DNA from: Bacillota bacterium | Lineage (GTDB): Bacteria > Bacillota > Bacilli > Paenibacillales > UBA4045 | Direction: 5' to 3' | DNA length: 64,000 nucleotides | Assembly: GCA_023441055.1 (NCBI GenBank) | Contig: JAEZQY010000067.1 | Coordinates: forward strand, 160,867-224,866 | Shown here: positions 56,201-63,833 of the stretch, piece after piece | How positions within the stretch are numbered: position 1 is the first letter of the stretch | Layout: each line of letters opens with the position of its first letter | Made by a program: the position numbers and the translations under genes | The notes under the pieces: generated by a model | Database searches by the model: none | What the model was told of the DNA's origin: nothing | Seen by the model: only the letters and a program-made list of their open reading frames with translations

Positions 56201-56894
56201 TTGGATGATCGTATTGATACGAGACGAGCCTCCCAAGATTTATACCGACGCTTATCGAGCCAAGCTCACCCAAGTCCAAGATCTTCTTGGAGCCAAATCC
56301 CCAACTCCCTGAATCTATTCTTCTAGATCCATGGAAGTTCAGCGGGATATGAGGTCGATCAGGAGCAGCGCTTGCAATAGCTACCTGTGAGCCCGACTTA
56401 CTCATTTGCGAATTCGCGGAAGCTACGACTTGATCAGCCTCACTCTCCATGTCCTCGGATATTGACATTTCAATTAGGGGAACGATGTACGCAGCCACGA
56501 GTTCAGTTGCGTGTGTGTTCACAGATTGTTGCATGACACCTGCGACTACGACAGAATCCCCTAATGCAAGTTCGGCAAATCCATCTAATCGATCGTATAC
56601 GGTAGCTGCCGTTACAGCAATGGAAACTACGTGATCTGCATCAACTCCCTGTGTCGATCCATCCGCATCTGAATCGATATCCAATTGGAGCTGTCGAACA
56701 AGGAATGCCTCCTCCTGCAGTTCGATTATTGTACCAAGCAATGCTAGATTAGCATCACTTTGATCGGATTCATAAGCTGCTGCATGTACAGATTGATGCG
56801 ACACGACTTGAAATAGCAAAATGAATGAAAGGAATAGGATCAAGAATACGTATAATCTCGGAAGCGAGAATAGCGTTAGATGGTTTTTCAACAT
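50223..56894 (-). CDS. Giant SLH-anchored surface protein with Kelch, Ig-like and TIG domains
   Basis: The 2223-aa product has a signal peptide (to about residue 38). Repeated putative-Ig (He_PIG) modules with the ASGGYAPYHY / LPTGLRLDPATGIIHGIP pattern lie at about 465, 560, 1205, 1320, 1735 and 1830. A Kelch-like block at about 665-915 has GGVILFGGQ, NIILYGGHPG and QILLYGGRQ. Invasin-type Ig domains lie at about 990-1170 and 1615-1710, and a TIG domain at about 1520-1605. A ZU5-like segment precedes three SLH domains (about 2048-2223; HWAETDIILAADEGIISGYP). SLH domains bind pyruvylated wall polymer, so it is on the cell surface. Ligand unknown. Confidence 0.88.
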   Translation of the reverse strand: MLKNHLTLFSLPRLYVFLILFLSFILLFQVVSHQSVHAAAYESDQSDANLALLGTIIELQEEAFLVRQLQLDIDSDADGSTQGVDADHVVSIAVTAATVYDRLDGFAELALGDSVVVAGVMQQSVNTHATELVAAYIVPLIEMSISEDMESEADQVVASANSQMSKSGSQVAIASAAPDRPHIPLNFHGSRRIDSGSWGFGSKKILDLGELGSISVGINLGRLVSYQYDHPTMLHYHMPKLVVGEPATIAFDVATSAEAFPGTYALTYTFSAKVSFSLMVLGKTYHLLDSQVVDTLKLDNTQTATIFNSATKRIPVLGRTYSIAVPNTDVAFKFSFQTDTLFEVGMPSMEDMPTSSSAHLTDDQGSTVKKQRQFASTRWKITPTDTLGTITLPRIIYGPSINQVTIKLRTELTGPIPIPTALFASHTISLGGMGGSVRDVGIPFTAAPALYMTESLPGGLIGQSYTANINASGGYAPYHYAVTSGSLPTGLRLDPATGIIHGIPNESNTNDSFTITMTDAEGYSKSQIYTVPVLHLTSDGVAVGQTIHQPFTFSLGAEGGVGPYHWQLVEGSLPPGITMQADTGLITGTPTEAGTYALKFKVTDSTRQATGNLHSNIEGTSELTMLIVPVSANGHYIWQPGVNYDLDAGPGNGMIYNPNTGETMQFTSRGETVVLRDGAWQKLEISGPAPLPRDDASLAYSPNLGGVILFGGQKNAFTPNRPAPYNNTMMFADTWLWDGQAWTELHQGVYWIVDYNGGDPIYTLSGDDGPAERYHPAMSQDPDGNIILYGGHPGHVDLFGDTWILKLVDGDARWIKRDTLNQPPLGIDPILVYHEALGQSLLLVSDSLNEGPNEVWLWTGADWTNLSSQVFQSGGPTEQYMPGVAYDRASMQILLYGGRQQNHWGTIMDELWTLGTFTSTDGTVSIGNWRKQENPEQPSLVKNNASHRVRMAYDAAAEHLIIHSNDFEADTNIFTYTLSGLQANPPILPADGIAVTALSYTVVNSDLEPIIGQSMILQGNGSVSGKLPFQSAISDELGNVSFEVSHLVAEKVVYTITEAGSGLPLGAGVVQFIDPVPDATRSSLTLSTQTIDSDGIDTALATVTVRSRNGLALPGYRVYLTAPHSTSATIMPQSEGADLTQVDGTATFLISNTDLGRLDIEAAVSMEDAADLVIGGASLDVVLPNPMSIVTASLLDGRLGAAYHETLNAAGGIAPYVWSLIDGDLPEGLTLDAHTGVISGIIPASAVRGSDTYIFTIQVEDAASDKQIVSQQLSIQVAPEDLIFDISEYIDGELKPGLEVNNFYSVGDRLAIPLQARGGAAPYTWLVTQGALPQGVILDGETGIIHGVPLSAGDYVFDISVIDDAGSVQSATLSIRVAARPLDYVHSGTSDDPDGIALASSGDVTATGYGQGTVTTAIFDNNPAGDTSSVFRSADRYFDVKAEPGHRFDQLRFIVENMLPAQHTIYWWQPEDQAWKQVSNQIYHAETRSTTVTIDTYSSPNLQQMYGTEFGVGSPLLPAPIITDVSLAEGTGSGGTEVEVRGAHFTQDSFIMFDDNPLQTEYVSESLLRAFLIPGSGTVEVRVASPYGLSAETAESRYTYTGSAPTLRLTLHAKLAGSDLSDPDIAIVQPGQLITLIGSVYDEHNEPLSGQRLLLTTSQGTIATEVVSNETGVYETTLRIPVALYASQVTIRVIVDGDATATTQRIIYIHPAALEISNELQLPGALAGGEPYRIQFAASGGMLPYEWSVVSGELPAHWQLSEDGVLTGLPVMPGDYSFMVQVAGSGAGGGMPARKLFQLTIHLAPPIVSERTIPNGRVGSPYREVLAAADGEGHYSWEVAEGVWPIGLTLTSEGIIEGVPEEDGSFLLKLIVKNELALETELVTIRFSIEPEPEPDPESGSEFPPTSDAGSRDDDHRKVIPAGGTGQYKYDDELTVFIPAGSTDQSLWITIDKWLDDHSLVGDTETLLSPIFEVLKNMTHNFLTPITLTFRWDTEKLGLHEIPAVFYYDEQALEWVHIGGIVEDDRIVVKVDHFTKFAVFAIPQTPFTDIQGHWAETDIILAADEGIISGYPDGSFRPEQLVSRAEFAVMLARVLKLEGELAPLGFMDHADIPTWAITQVQLMVQAGIINGYDDHTFRPDNIINRAEMAMMVARALKLNWNASSSTSFRDDQDIPAWAKGAVQAVSELAIVQGRGNRQFFPMDAAKRAEATVILLRMVELIND

Positions 56895-56994
56895 GGAACC
56901 CCCCTAGTCGACATATACTCTCATGTTATCTAGTGTCTCATAGAGTGACTAGTGACTGTGGTCATGAATAAAGTCATGTATTCAAGCACAGAAA

Positions 56995-57025
56995 GGGAAG
57001 ACCGCGTCGTATCGGCGGTCTTCCC
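56995..57025 (-). terminator. Hairpin between the two surface-protein genes
   Basis: GGGAAGACCGC and GCGGTCTTCCC pair with a 9-nt loop and are followed on the minus strand by TTTCTGTG. It lies after the 1767-aa gene and 100 bp before the next start, so the second gene may have its own promoter. Confidence 0.7.
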
Positions 57026-57057
57026 TGTTCTTCCCTTACTGTTATTCTACGTAACAA

Positions 57058-60000
57058 TCATTGCTCCAGATCTGTACGAATTTCTCCCCCGTGATCTAGA
57101 TCATAATGATAGAAGTGATCTCGCGATGCTTCCTCAATCTGCCCGAATGCCCAATGCTGCGTCGATACATCAGACCATGAGGACGCTGCGTTGCTATCGA
57201 ATGGCATTCTACCTAGCAATCGATTCATCGTGGTTACCGCTTGTGCTCGTGTCAGCCATCTATCTGGACCGAATGAGCCATCTGGAAACCCAATCATCAT
57301 ACCTGCTTCACTTACCGCGACTATCGCTCCTGCGGCCCAATGCGCATCGGCAACATCATGGAACGGATTACCCTCCGAAGCGTTCATATCCAGCTGAAGC
57401 CATCTAGCAGCAATCATCGCCATCTCAGCTCTCGTAATGGGATCGCTCGGACGGAAGCGCCCCTGCGGATCACCTACGACTAATCCTATGACCTTCAGTT
57501 GCTCGATATAGGAAGCTGCCCAATGGGTAGCAACAACATCTGGGTACAAACGCGCGTACGTATAGTCCTTGGTAAGACCCAAGTTTGCTGCTAGAATGGC
57601 AGCCATCTCCGCGCGCGTAATCCTATGCTCTGGACGGAATGTCCCATCTGGATAACCGTGAATATACGCCGCATGAAAGCTCGGCTGCAAGCTGTCGTCT
57701 GGCGACGTGTCAACAAAAGCAGCTGCAGGTCGATCTTTCAATTGAATGATCGAGAACACACTGAATTTATCAATGGAAATCGATAGACCTACCGGAGTCG
57801 CTCCATCATATACAACAGTCCCAGTCCTCATCACCTTCTCGCCATCGCTATGCTCGATAAAGATGCGGAGCGATTGTAGGAAGCTGACGACATTCCGATC
57901 AGGCACCGTAATACCGGATTGCGCGAATGGAATGATCAATGTCGTTGGATATCCGCTATAATTCGTCTCAATCTGCAGGGATGAACCGATCACATCTGCA
58001 ATTTGACTGCCTGCTGCTGCACGAACGACATTATCATTGACCACGCTATTGTTTATTGCTCGTTGCTGATCCTCATCCTTAACCGGCACGAAGCGGAAGA
58101 ATAGGTCCAGATACTGATCATTCATTCGCGCAACCTCAGCTGCTTCAATCAGCAGGCTGCCGTAGTCTGTTCGGATCTGTACCGCATTGCCGTTACCAGC
58201 TAGCAGGTTCAAGGCTGCATTCTGAATTTCAACTGCAATCTCATCGGCCTCATCACCTGGCACTTGGTCAACATTCACACTGGAAATCCCATTGCCAGAG
58301 TTCGGATTATTCACAAAGTCTTGAGCAGCTGCTGCATCGAATACCGCTTTATCAATGTTCGATCCATTGGATAACGAGATACGATGAATAGGGATAGCTT
58401 GAGACACTTCGTCAGCTTCGCCGCCTGTTACATTGACGGTTCTTCGATTTTCCTCGATTGTCTTGTCTAAGCCTAACGCTTTGACAATGACGAGGAAGGT
58501 GCGTATTTTCTCCACACCATTCTTAGAAACCTTAGCCGTCAAGATGACACTGACATCCTGCTCTTGTCGATGTACCCGCGCTTCGATTTTATGACCCTGA
58601 GGCTCTGTAATCTCCACCACTTCAGGGTTGCTGGATGTCCAGTCGACTGTTGTATTATGCTTGCCAACTGACACGACGAACAGTGGAAGGGTAACGCTTT
58701 CCCATGTATCCTCTTCCTGAAATTCGATCTCTAATTCCTTGATTGCATCTTCTACTAGAAGCAAGGTCGTCTCATCGACACGAACCAACAGCTCGTCACT
58801 CTCATGTTTATCCGTTTCCGTATAAGTTACGACGAATGCGAGTGATTCAAGATTAATACTCGTAAGCTGTACTTCATCAGTCGTCAGACCGCCATTACTT
58901 CCAGAGCCTAGTTCCACCCCTGCTTGGTCATAGATCGTTACCGTTGTTCCAGCAGGGACATTCCCCATCGTAACCGTTCCTTGCTCGACATCAATATCCA
59001 GCACGTCAGGCAGCGTCGGCGCAGCGGACTTCGCAAGCGCGATGACCGTGGTAGAGTCGCTCTCCAGCTTATTCGTCTCGATATGTGTGACAACTATCGG
59101 CTGCAGCGGCGTGAGAGGTACGCCGTCAATGCTGATCAACAGATCGGATACTTGATCATTCTCATTCATCTTGCTGCCGAGCAGGTCGCCATGTTCATTA
59201 TAGATGCGCACTTCAGATTGCACTGGAATATCCTTGACCATTACGACGCTGTCAGTTGCATTCGCATAAATGCGCTCCTCAGCAATTGGATCACTCTGCT
59301 CCATGACAAGGCGATCGGTCGGAATACTTTCATCATGATCAACTTCCGTCATGGTTACCTGAATCGTTGCAGCCGCAGCCAGCGGAGGAACGATTGCGAT
59401 GATAACCTCACCGGCAGAAGCTTCGGTATTGGTTCCCGTGCCGATCGGATCCCCCTGCTCATCGTATACAATTATCGTCGCTTGCTGCGGTACATCCATT
59501 ACCGTTACTGTGTTTTTTGTAGCATTCGCTATAATTTGGTCTGCGTTCAAGCTGGCGCTTTGCTCATAATAGGCAGTTGCAGAGACCGACTCACTTTCCA
59601 ATTTGTCGGCTTCGGTAATCGATACCTTGATGGCTTGCTCTTTGGTCAATCCCGGATATGCGATTTCAATCGCTTGCGCAGCTGCTCCGCCGTTCGTCCC
59701 TTGTCCAATCAAGCTGTCGGCATGGTCATACACCTTAATCACAGCGCCTGCGGGTACTGCCGCGATTGTCACGATATCCCGCGTCGCGTTCGCATCGATA
59801 TCATCTGCATCCAAGCTGGCGCTCTTCTCAAAATAGGCCGTCACGGATACTGCATCACCTTCCAGCTTATCCGGCTCCGTAATCGTCACGCGAACCTCTT
59901 GATCCTTCGCCAATCCCGGAAAGGTAATCGCAATGTCTAGCGCAGCTGCCCCGCCATTGACCCCTTGTCCAATCAAGCTGTCGGCCGTGTCATACACCTT

Positions 60001-62361
60001 CACCGCAAAGCCTGCCGGTACATCCACAAGGGTTATGATATCCCGCGTCGCATTCGCGTCGATAACATCCGCATCCAAGCTGGCACTTTTCTCAAAGTAG
60101 GCCGTCACAGCCACTGCATGGCTTTCCAGCTTATCCGGCTCCGTAATCGTCACGCGGACCTCTTGATCCTTCGCTAATCCCGGAAAGGCAACTTCAATGT
60201 CTATCGCAGAAGCCCCGCTGTTGGCTTCTTCCCCAATCTTCGTATCATGCGCATTGTATACCTTAATCACCGCACCAGCAGGTACAGCTGCGATTGTCAC
60301 GATATCGCGTGTCGCATTCGCATCGATATCATCTGCATCCAAGCTGGCACTTCGCTCTAAATCAGCAATAGCCGATACCCTGTCACTTTCCAGTTTATTT
60401 ATCTCTGTAATGGATACTCGGATCAGTTGATCCTTGGCTAGGCTTGTAACTGCAACCGCAACGGCTTGTACAGCTGCACCACTATTGGCTGCTTCCCCAA
60501 TCTTCGTATTATCCTCGTCATATACCTTCACAACAGCGCCTACAGGCACAGCTTGGACTGTCACCCTGTCCCGCGTAGCATTCGCCTCGATGTCTGTGGG
60601 ACTTGCGCTTTTATCCAATATCACAGTGACCGGGACAGGCTGACTTTCAAGCTTGTCGGGCTCAATGATCGTAACTCCAATCAATTGTCCTTCTGTAAGG
60701 CTAAGTCCACTGATCACAGCCTCTGTACCTGGTCCGGCATTCGTACTTCGTCCCAGCTCTGTACCCAGATCATTCCACACGATAACAGTGGCACCAACAG
60801 GTACATCGGTCACGGTGACTGTATTTGTAGTCCCGCTTGCTGTAATTTGATCTGCGTCTAACATCGAGCTTTCTGCTTGCGCGACATTCAGGACCTTAAT
60901 ACTTTCGATTCTTCCACTCTCAGTGAACGTAACATATAATTGTTCATTGGTTGCGACATCATAATCAGGAGAGGTCGTCATGCTAACCAGCCCCTGATTC
61001 TCAATCGTATATTGACCAGTCCCTATGAGTGTTCCATCAGCGTCATATACCTTGACCACTGTACCAGCGGGCACGTCTCGCACTGTCACAAGATCACGAG
61101 TCGCGTTCGTCACGATCTGCTCAGGCAGCGGAGGCGCGCTTCGTCCTGGTATCGTAATCGTATCGGTAGGGAATATGCCGCCGGGATCCTGCACCGTGAT
61201 CGTTGTAATAATTTCACTGTTAGTAGGCGAGCTTAAGATAACCTTCGCAACGCCCTCAGAATTTGTAGTAGTCTCAGATGGGGTAATCACTGCCCCGTTC
61301 GTGCTGACAAGGGTGAGCGGGACATTCGTCGTTTCTCCGTTCAGCGCTGTGATGGACAGCTCGACTGTTCCATCATCTAGATTCACGCTGGAGAATGAAT
61401 AGCCGGAAGGGGCTTGCTTATACGTATTATTCGCAGTGTCGATAGGCGCGAACTCATTCGAGAAATACCAGGAATTGATCACTTGCTTTTGATAATTCCC
61501 GCCTGTCGCCGCAGTAAATCCAACATAGACGTCCTCCGAACTAAAAATATCAGATAGACGCTGTCCCGTTCCCAGCTCCACTCTCAATAGAGAGGTTAGC
61601 GGTCTTACATTCTCATTACTGAGTCTAATCTCCAAAGCATAATTTGGACCATCGTAATCAATCCAAGCATGATGAGTTCCAGCTGCATGGAGATTTGTGA
61701 CCATATCTTTATCAATCACACTCATCGCTATCGCAGGATCGGTTACCCCATTTATATTCACAGCCACATGATGATTAGATCCTTCATCTCCATGTTCATT
61801 ATTTGGGAATGTGTCAAATTCAATGCCGATACTAGGCTTTATTCCAAAATAGCCCAACCCCCCGCCTTTCGTTCCTGCCGTATTCGATTGCGTCTGGATG
61901 GTGAAGACCAAGCCATCACCGCCAGTATAAGGGGAGTATGTTCCTGTTATATTCGTAATGTCAAAAGAGAAATACGTGCTGAACGACCTGTCATCCTTAA
62001 GGGATACCTTCTCCTCATTAAATGCCGATCCCCAGCGCTGTGCAGCCGCATCGGTAAGCACTAGCTTGTTACTTTCGATTTTTGCTTTTGCTCCCGCTGA
62101 TTCACCATTTAAGATTAATCGTTCTGTATTTTGGGAGAAATCCGCATACAAGAATGTTAGAAAACCATCTGATGCAGTCGCATTAAAGGGACTGAACAAC
62201 ATACTGGAGAATGGCTCCTCCACAAACTCATCCTGCCCATAAACCTCAGAACTGACCGTCGGCGGCTCCTCATAGTCATTCGCCTCGACATCTTGCAGAC
62301 TAAACGAAATAAAAAGGATTGTAAGCGCCGCCATTAAGACGTAGACAATAAACCTTTTCAT
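57058..62361 (-). CDS. SLH-anchored surface protein with L-type lectin domain and 88-aa repeats
   Basis: The 1767-aa product has a signal peptide (to about residue 28), then an L-type (legume-like) lectin domain at about 50-310 with GGDGLVFTIQTQ, SIGIEFDTFPN and HHAWIDYDG. An Ig-like segment follows. About eight or nine tandem modules of near 88 residues (core DANATRDIVTIAAVPAG... VKVYDTADSLIGQG...) fill about 410-1190. Next come an atrophied Ig domain (about 1205-1290), a helical region and three SLH domains (about 1548-1725). It should bind surface or environmental glycans. It is 77 bp downstream of a TetR gene on the same strand. Confidence 0.88.
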   Translation of the reverse strand: MKRFIVYVLMAALTILFISFSLQDVEANDYEEPPTVSSEVYGQDEFVEEPFSSMLFSPFNATASDGFLTFLYADFSQNTERLILNGESAGAKAKIESNKLVLTDAAAQRWGSAFNEEKVSLKDDRSFSTYFSFDITNITGTYSPYTGGDGLVFTIQTQSNTAGTKGGGLGYFGIKPSIGIEFDTFPNNEHGDEGSNHHVAVNINGVTDPAIAMSVIDKDMVTNLHAAGTHHAWIDYDGPNYALEIRLSNENVRPLTSLLRVELGTGQRLSDIFSSEDVYVGFTAATGGNYQKQVINSWYFSNEFAPIDTANNTYKQAPSGYSFSSVNLDDGTVELSITALNGETTNVPLTLVSTNGAVITPSETTTNSEGVAKVILSSPTNSEIITTITVQDPGGIFPTDTITIPGRSAPPLPEQIVTNATRDLVTVRDVPAGTVVKVYDADGTLIGTGQYTIENQGLVSMTTSPDYDVATNEQLYVTFTESGRIESIKVLNVAQAESSMLDADQITASGTTNTVTVTDVPVGATVIVWNDLGTELGRSTNAGPGTEAVISGLSLTEGQLIGVTIIEPDKLESQPVPVTVILDKSASPTDIEANATRDRVTVQAVPVGAVVKVYDEDNTKIGEAANSGAAVQAVAVAVTSLAKDQLIRVSITEINKLESDRVSAIADLERSASLDADDIDANATRDIVTIAAVPAGAVIKVYNAHDTKIGEEANSGASAIDIEVAFPGLAKDQEVRVTITEPDKLESHAVAVTAYFEKSASLDADVIDANATRDIITLVDVPAGFAVKVYDTADSLIGQGVNGGAAALDIAITFPGLAKDQEVRVTITEPDKLEGDAVSVTAYFEKSASLDADDIDANATRDIVTIAAVPAGAVIKVYDHADSLIGQGTNGGAAAQAIEIAYPGLTKEQAIKVSITEADKLESESVSATAYYEQSASLNADQIIANATKNTVTVMDVPQQATIIVYDEQGDPIGTGTNTEASAGEVIIAIVPPLAAAATIQVTMTEVDHDESIPTDRLVMEQSDPIAEERIYANATDSVVMVKDIPVQSEVRIYNEHGDLLGSKMNENDQVSDLLISIDGVPLTPLQPIVVTHIETNKLESDSTTVIALAKSAAPTLPDVLDIDVEQGTVTMGNVPAGTTVTIYDQAGVELGSGSNGGLTTDEVQLTSINLESLAFVVTYTETDKHESDELLVRVDETTLLLVEDAIKELEIEFQEEDTWESVTLPLFVVSVGKHNTTVDWTSSNPEVVEITEPQGHKIEARVHRQEQDVSVILTAKVSKNGVEKIRTFLVIVKALGLDKTIEENRRTVNVTGGEADEVSQAIPIHRISLSNGSNIDKAVFDAAAAQDFVNNPNSGNGISSVNVDQVPGDEADEIAVEIQNAALNLLAGNGNAVQIRTDYGSLLIEAAEVARMNDQYLDLFFRFVPVKDEDQQRAINNSVVNDNVVRAAAGSQIADVIGSSLQIETNYSGYPTTLIIPFAQSGITVPDRNVVSFLQSLRIFIEHSDGEKVMRTGTVVYDGATPVGLSISIDKFSVFSIIQLKDRPAAAFVDTSPDDSLQPSFHAAYIHGYPDGTFRPEHRITRAEMAAILAANLGLTKDYTYARLYPDVVATHWAASYIEQLKVIGLVVGDPQGRFRPSDPITRAEMAMIAARWLQLDMNASEGNPFHDVADAHWAAGAIVAVSEAGMMIGFPDGSFGPDRWLTRAQAVTTMNRLLGRMPFDSNAASSWSDVSTQHWAFGQIEEASRDHFYHYDLDHGGEIRTDLEQ
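59547..60660. repeat. 264-bp tandem repeats inside the lectin-type surface gene
   Basis: The word ccaagctggc or close variants begins at 59547, 59811, 60075 and 60339, an exact 264-bp (88-codon) period. Neighbouring copies share long near-identical stretches, for example around 59840-59930 and 60105-60195. More diverged modules extend on both sides. Confidence 0.85.
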
Positions 62362-62399
62362 TGCAAACCTCCCCTGTTATATTGAGCCATATTAATTAT

Positions 62400-62417
62400 C
62401 TAACTAATGATAGTTAG
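62400..62417. promoter_or_regulatory. TetR operator candidate upstream of the lectin-type surface gene
   Basis: CTAACTA-ATGA-TAGTTAG is a perfect inverted repeat in the 77-bp gap between the TetR gene and the surface-protein gene. A related copy lies at 63037-63054. Confidence 0.65.
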
Positions 62418-62437
62418 CTAGAGTTGAAAAAAAAGAG

Positions 62438-63019
62438 CTACAATGCTATATCTCGCCAAAATTGCTGCCATATGATTTGCAGTCGATTCATAAACACCGG
62501 TTCCTCGTAACGCTGCATTTGCCAGAAAATCCCGTCCAATAGGCATAAAAAAGACAATGCGATTGCATCGCTATCCCCATTCTTAATTTCTCCCTTCTCC
62601 ATCCCCCTTCTAAACATGAGAGAAAACATAGCGACTTCTTTCTTCTCGATTTCTACTAGTTTCTCTTTCAATTCCACGTCGAACCCTTCTGGCGGAAAAA
62701 GTAACATACGTATGTAAATTTTCATTTGCATTGCTTCTTGATACTGAAACGTGACAATAGCCTGCAACAGTTCCTCCAATTGTTCTTTAACAGTCCGGTG
62801 ACGATCTTCCTCGGCTTTCGTCTCGGCCAATTGCAGATGTCTGTTGATCGTATCCTGGTAGATGTGCAGGAAGATATCTGCCTTATTGGTGAAGAAGGCA
62901 TATATCGAAGGGGCCTTGATACCGACTTCATTAGCAATTTCCTTCATGGTCATGCTATCGTAGCCATTCTCCGCATATAGCCGCTTCGCCGCTTGTATGA
63001 TTAATTCCCTCGTTGTCAT
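62438..63019 (-). CDS. TetR-family regulator next to the surface-protein genes
   Basis: The 193-aa protein has the TetR helix-turn-helix (MTMKEIANEVGIKAPSIYAFF at about residues 23-43) and a ligand domain of TetR_C type. It is 77 bp upstream of, and parallel to, the lectin-type surface gene. Matching inverted repeats sit at its own promoter and in front of that surface gene, so it probably represses itself and the surface gene. Confidence 0.88.
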   Translation of the reverse strand: MTTRELIIQAAKRLYAENGYDSMTMKEIANEVGIKAPSIYAFFTNKADIFLHIYQDTINRHLQLAETKAEEDRHRTVKEQLEELLQAIVTFQYQEAMQMKIYIRMLLFPPEGFDVELKEKLVEIEKKEVAMFSLMFRRGMEKGEIKNGDSDAIALSFLCLLDGIFWQMQRYEEPVFMNRLQIIWQQFWRDIAL

Positions 63020-63036
63020 ATCTCAGCGCTCCTAAT

Positions 63037-63054
63037 TTAACTAATGATTGTAAG
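63037..63054. promoter_or_regulatory. Second operator-like site at the TetR promoter
   Basis: TTAACTAATGATTGTAAG matches 14 of 18 positions of the perfect repeat at 62400-62417. It lies just downstream of the -10 box at 63066-63071, where a bound repressor would block transcription. Confidence 0.55.
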
Positions 63055-63065
63055 CTTATAGTAAT

Positions 63066-63093
63066 AAAATACCATAGCGATACTAATTGTCAA
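63066..63093 (-). promoter_or_regulatory. Promoter of the TetR gene
   Basis: On the minus strand TTGACA (63093-63088), a 16-bp spacer and TATTTT (63071-63066) form a good sigma-A promoter directed at the TetR gene. Confidence 0.6.
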
Positions 63094-63179
63094 CAGAAAA
63101 CGACATGTTCTGCAGCTGAAAATCGCACGATGATTATGCTATACTCGAGAAAGGAATGACTTATTCGGGAGGGTTCTTG

Positions 63180-63746
63180 ATGAACAAGAATCGCACGGAA
63201 TTAACACCGGAACAATGTGAGCAATTACTCCAAGCGCTGGAAGCTCGTTTCGTGAAAAACATGAACCGTCATGCAGAGATGGATTGGACGAGCATCCGGA
63301 CTAGGCTGGAGTCGAACTCTGGGAAGCTGTGGTCACTCCATGAGATGGAAGTGACCGGAGGCGAACCAGATGTCGTAGGCTATGATGAAGTGACTGGTGA
63401 ATATATCTTCTACGATTGTTCACCAGAAAGTCCGAAGGGGCGCAGAAGTGTCTGTTACGATCATGAAGCGCTGGAAGCCAGGAAGCAGAATAAGCCGAAG
63501 AATAGTGCGATTGGCATGGCAGCTGACATGGGGATTGAACTGCTAACGGAAGATCAATATCGTGAACTTCAACAATTTGAAAGTGTCGACACGAAGACAT
63601 CAAGTTGGTTGAAGACACCTGCTGAGATTAGAAAGCTCGGCGGCGCTATCTTTGGAGATTACCGGTATGGTCAAGTGTTCGTGTACCATAACGGCGCAGA
63701 TTCCTACTACGCCGCTCGGGGATTCCGAGGCTCGCTCAGAATCTAG
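63180..63746 (+). CDS. DUF4256 family protein
   Basis: I start at the ATG at 63180, six bases after GGGAGGG; the frame opens earlier at 63156 without a binding site. The 188-aa protein matches DUF4256 by its typical segments LWSLHEMEVTGGEPDVVGYD, EYIFYDCSPESPKGRRS and DTKTSSWLKTPAEIRKLGGA. The function is not known. It is soluble with no signal peptide. It is divergent from the TetR gene. Confidence 0.85.
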   Translation: MNKNRTELTPEQCEQLLQALEARFVKNMNRHAEMDWTSIRTRLESNSGKLWSLHEMEVTGGEPDVVGYDEVTGEYIFYDCSPESPKGRRSVCYDHEALEARKQNKPKNSAIGMAADMGIELLTEDQYRELQQFESVDTKTSSWLKTPAEIRKLGGAIFGDYRYGQVFVYHNGADSYYAARGFRGSLRI

Positions 63747-63780
63747 CGTTCTGTATACATCCGCCTTCGGATTATGCGAA

Positions 63781-63811
63781 AGAGGCCGCCATATAAGCAC
63801 ATGGGGCCTCT
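63781..63811. terminator. Terminator between convergent genes
   Basis: AGAGGCC-g-CCAT pairs with ATGG-GGCCTCT (one bulged base), with an 8-nt loop, between the DUF4256 gene and the partial gene at the window end. Confidence 0.7.
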
Positions 63812-63833
63812 CTCGATTTCTAGCTTATCTTGG

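Noticed and set aside
58924..59940. 338-aa plus-strand open frame inside the lectin-type surface gene
   Set aside because: It is antisense to the 264-bp coding repeats; its Arg/His/Ile-rich repeat composition is what the reverse frame of those repeats gives.
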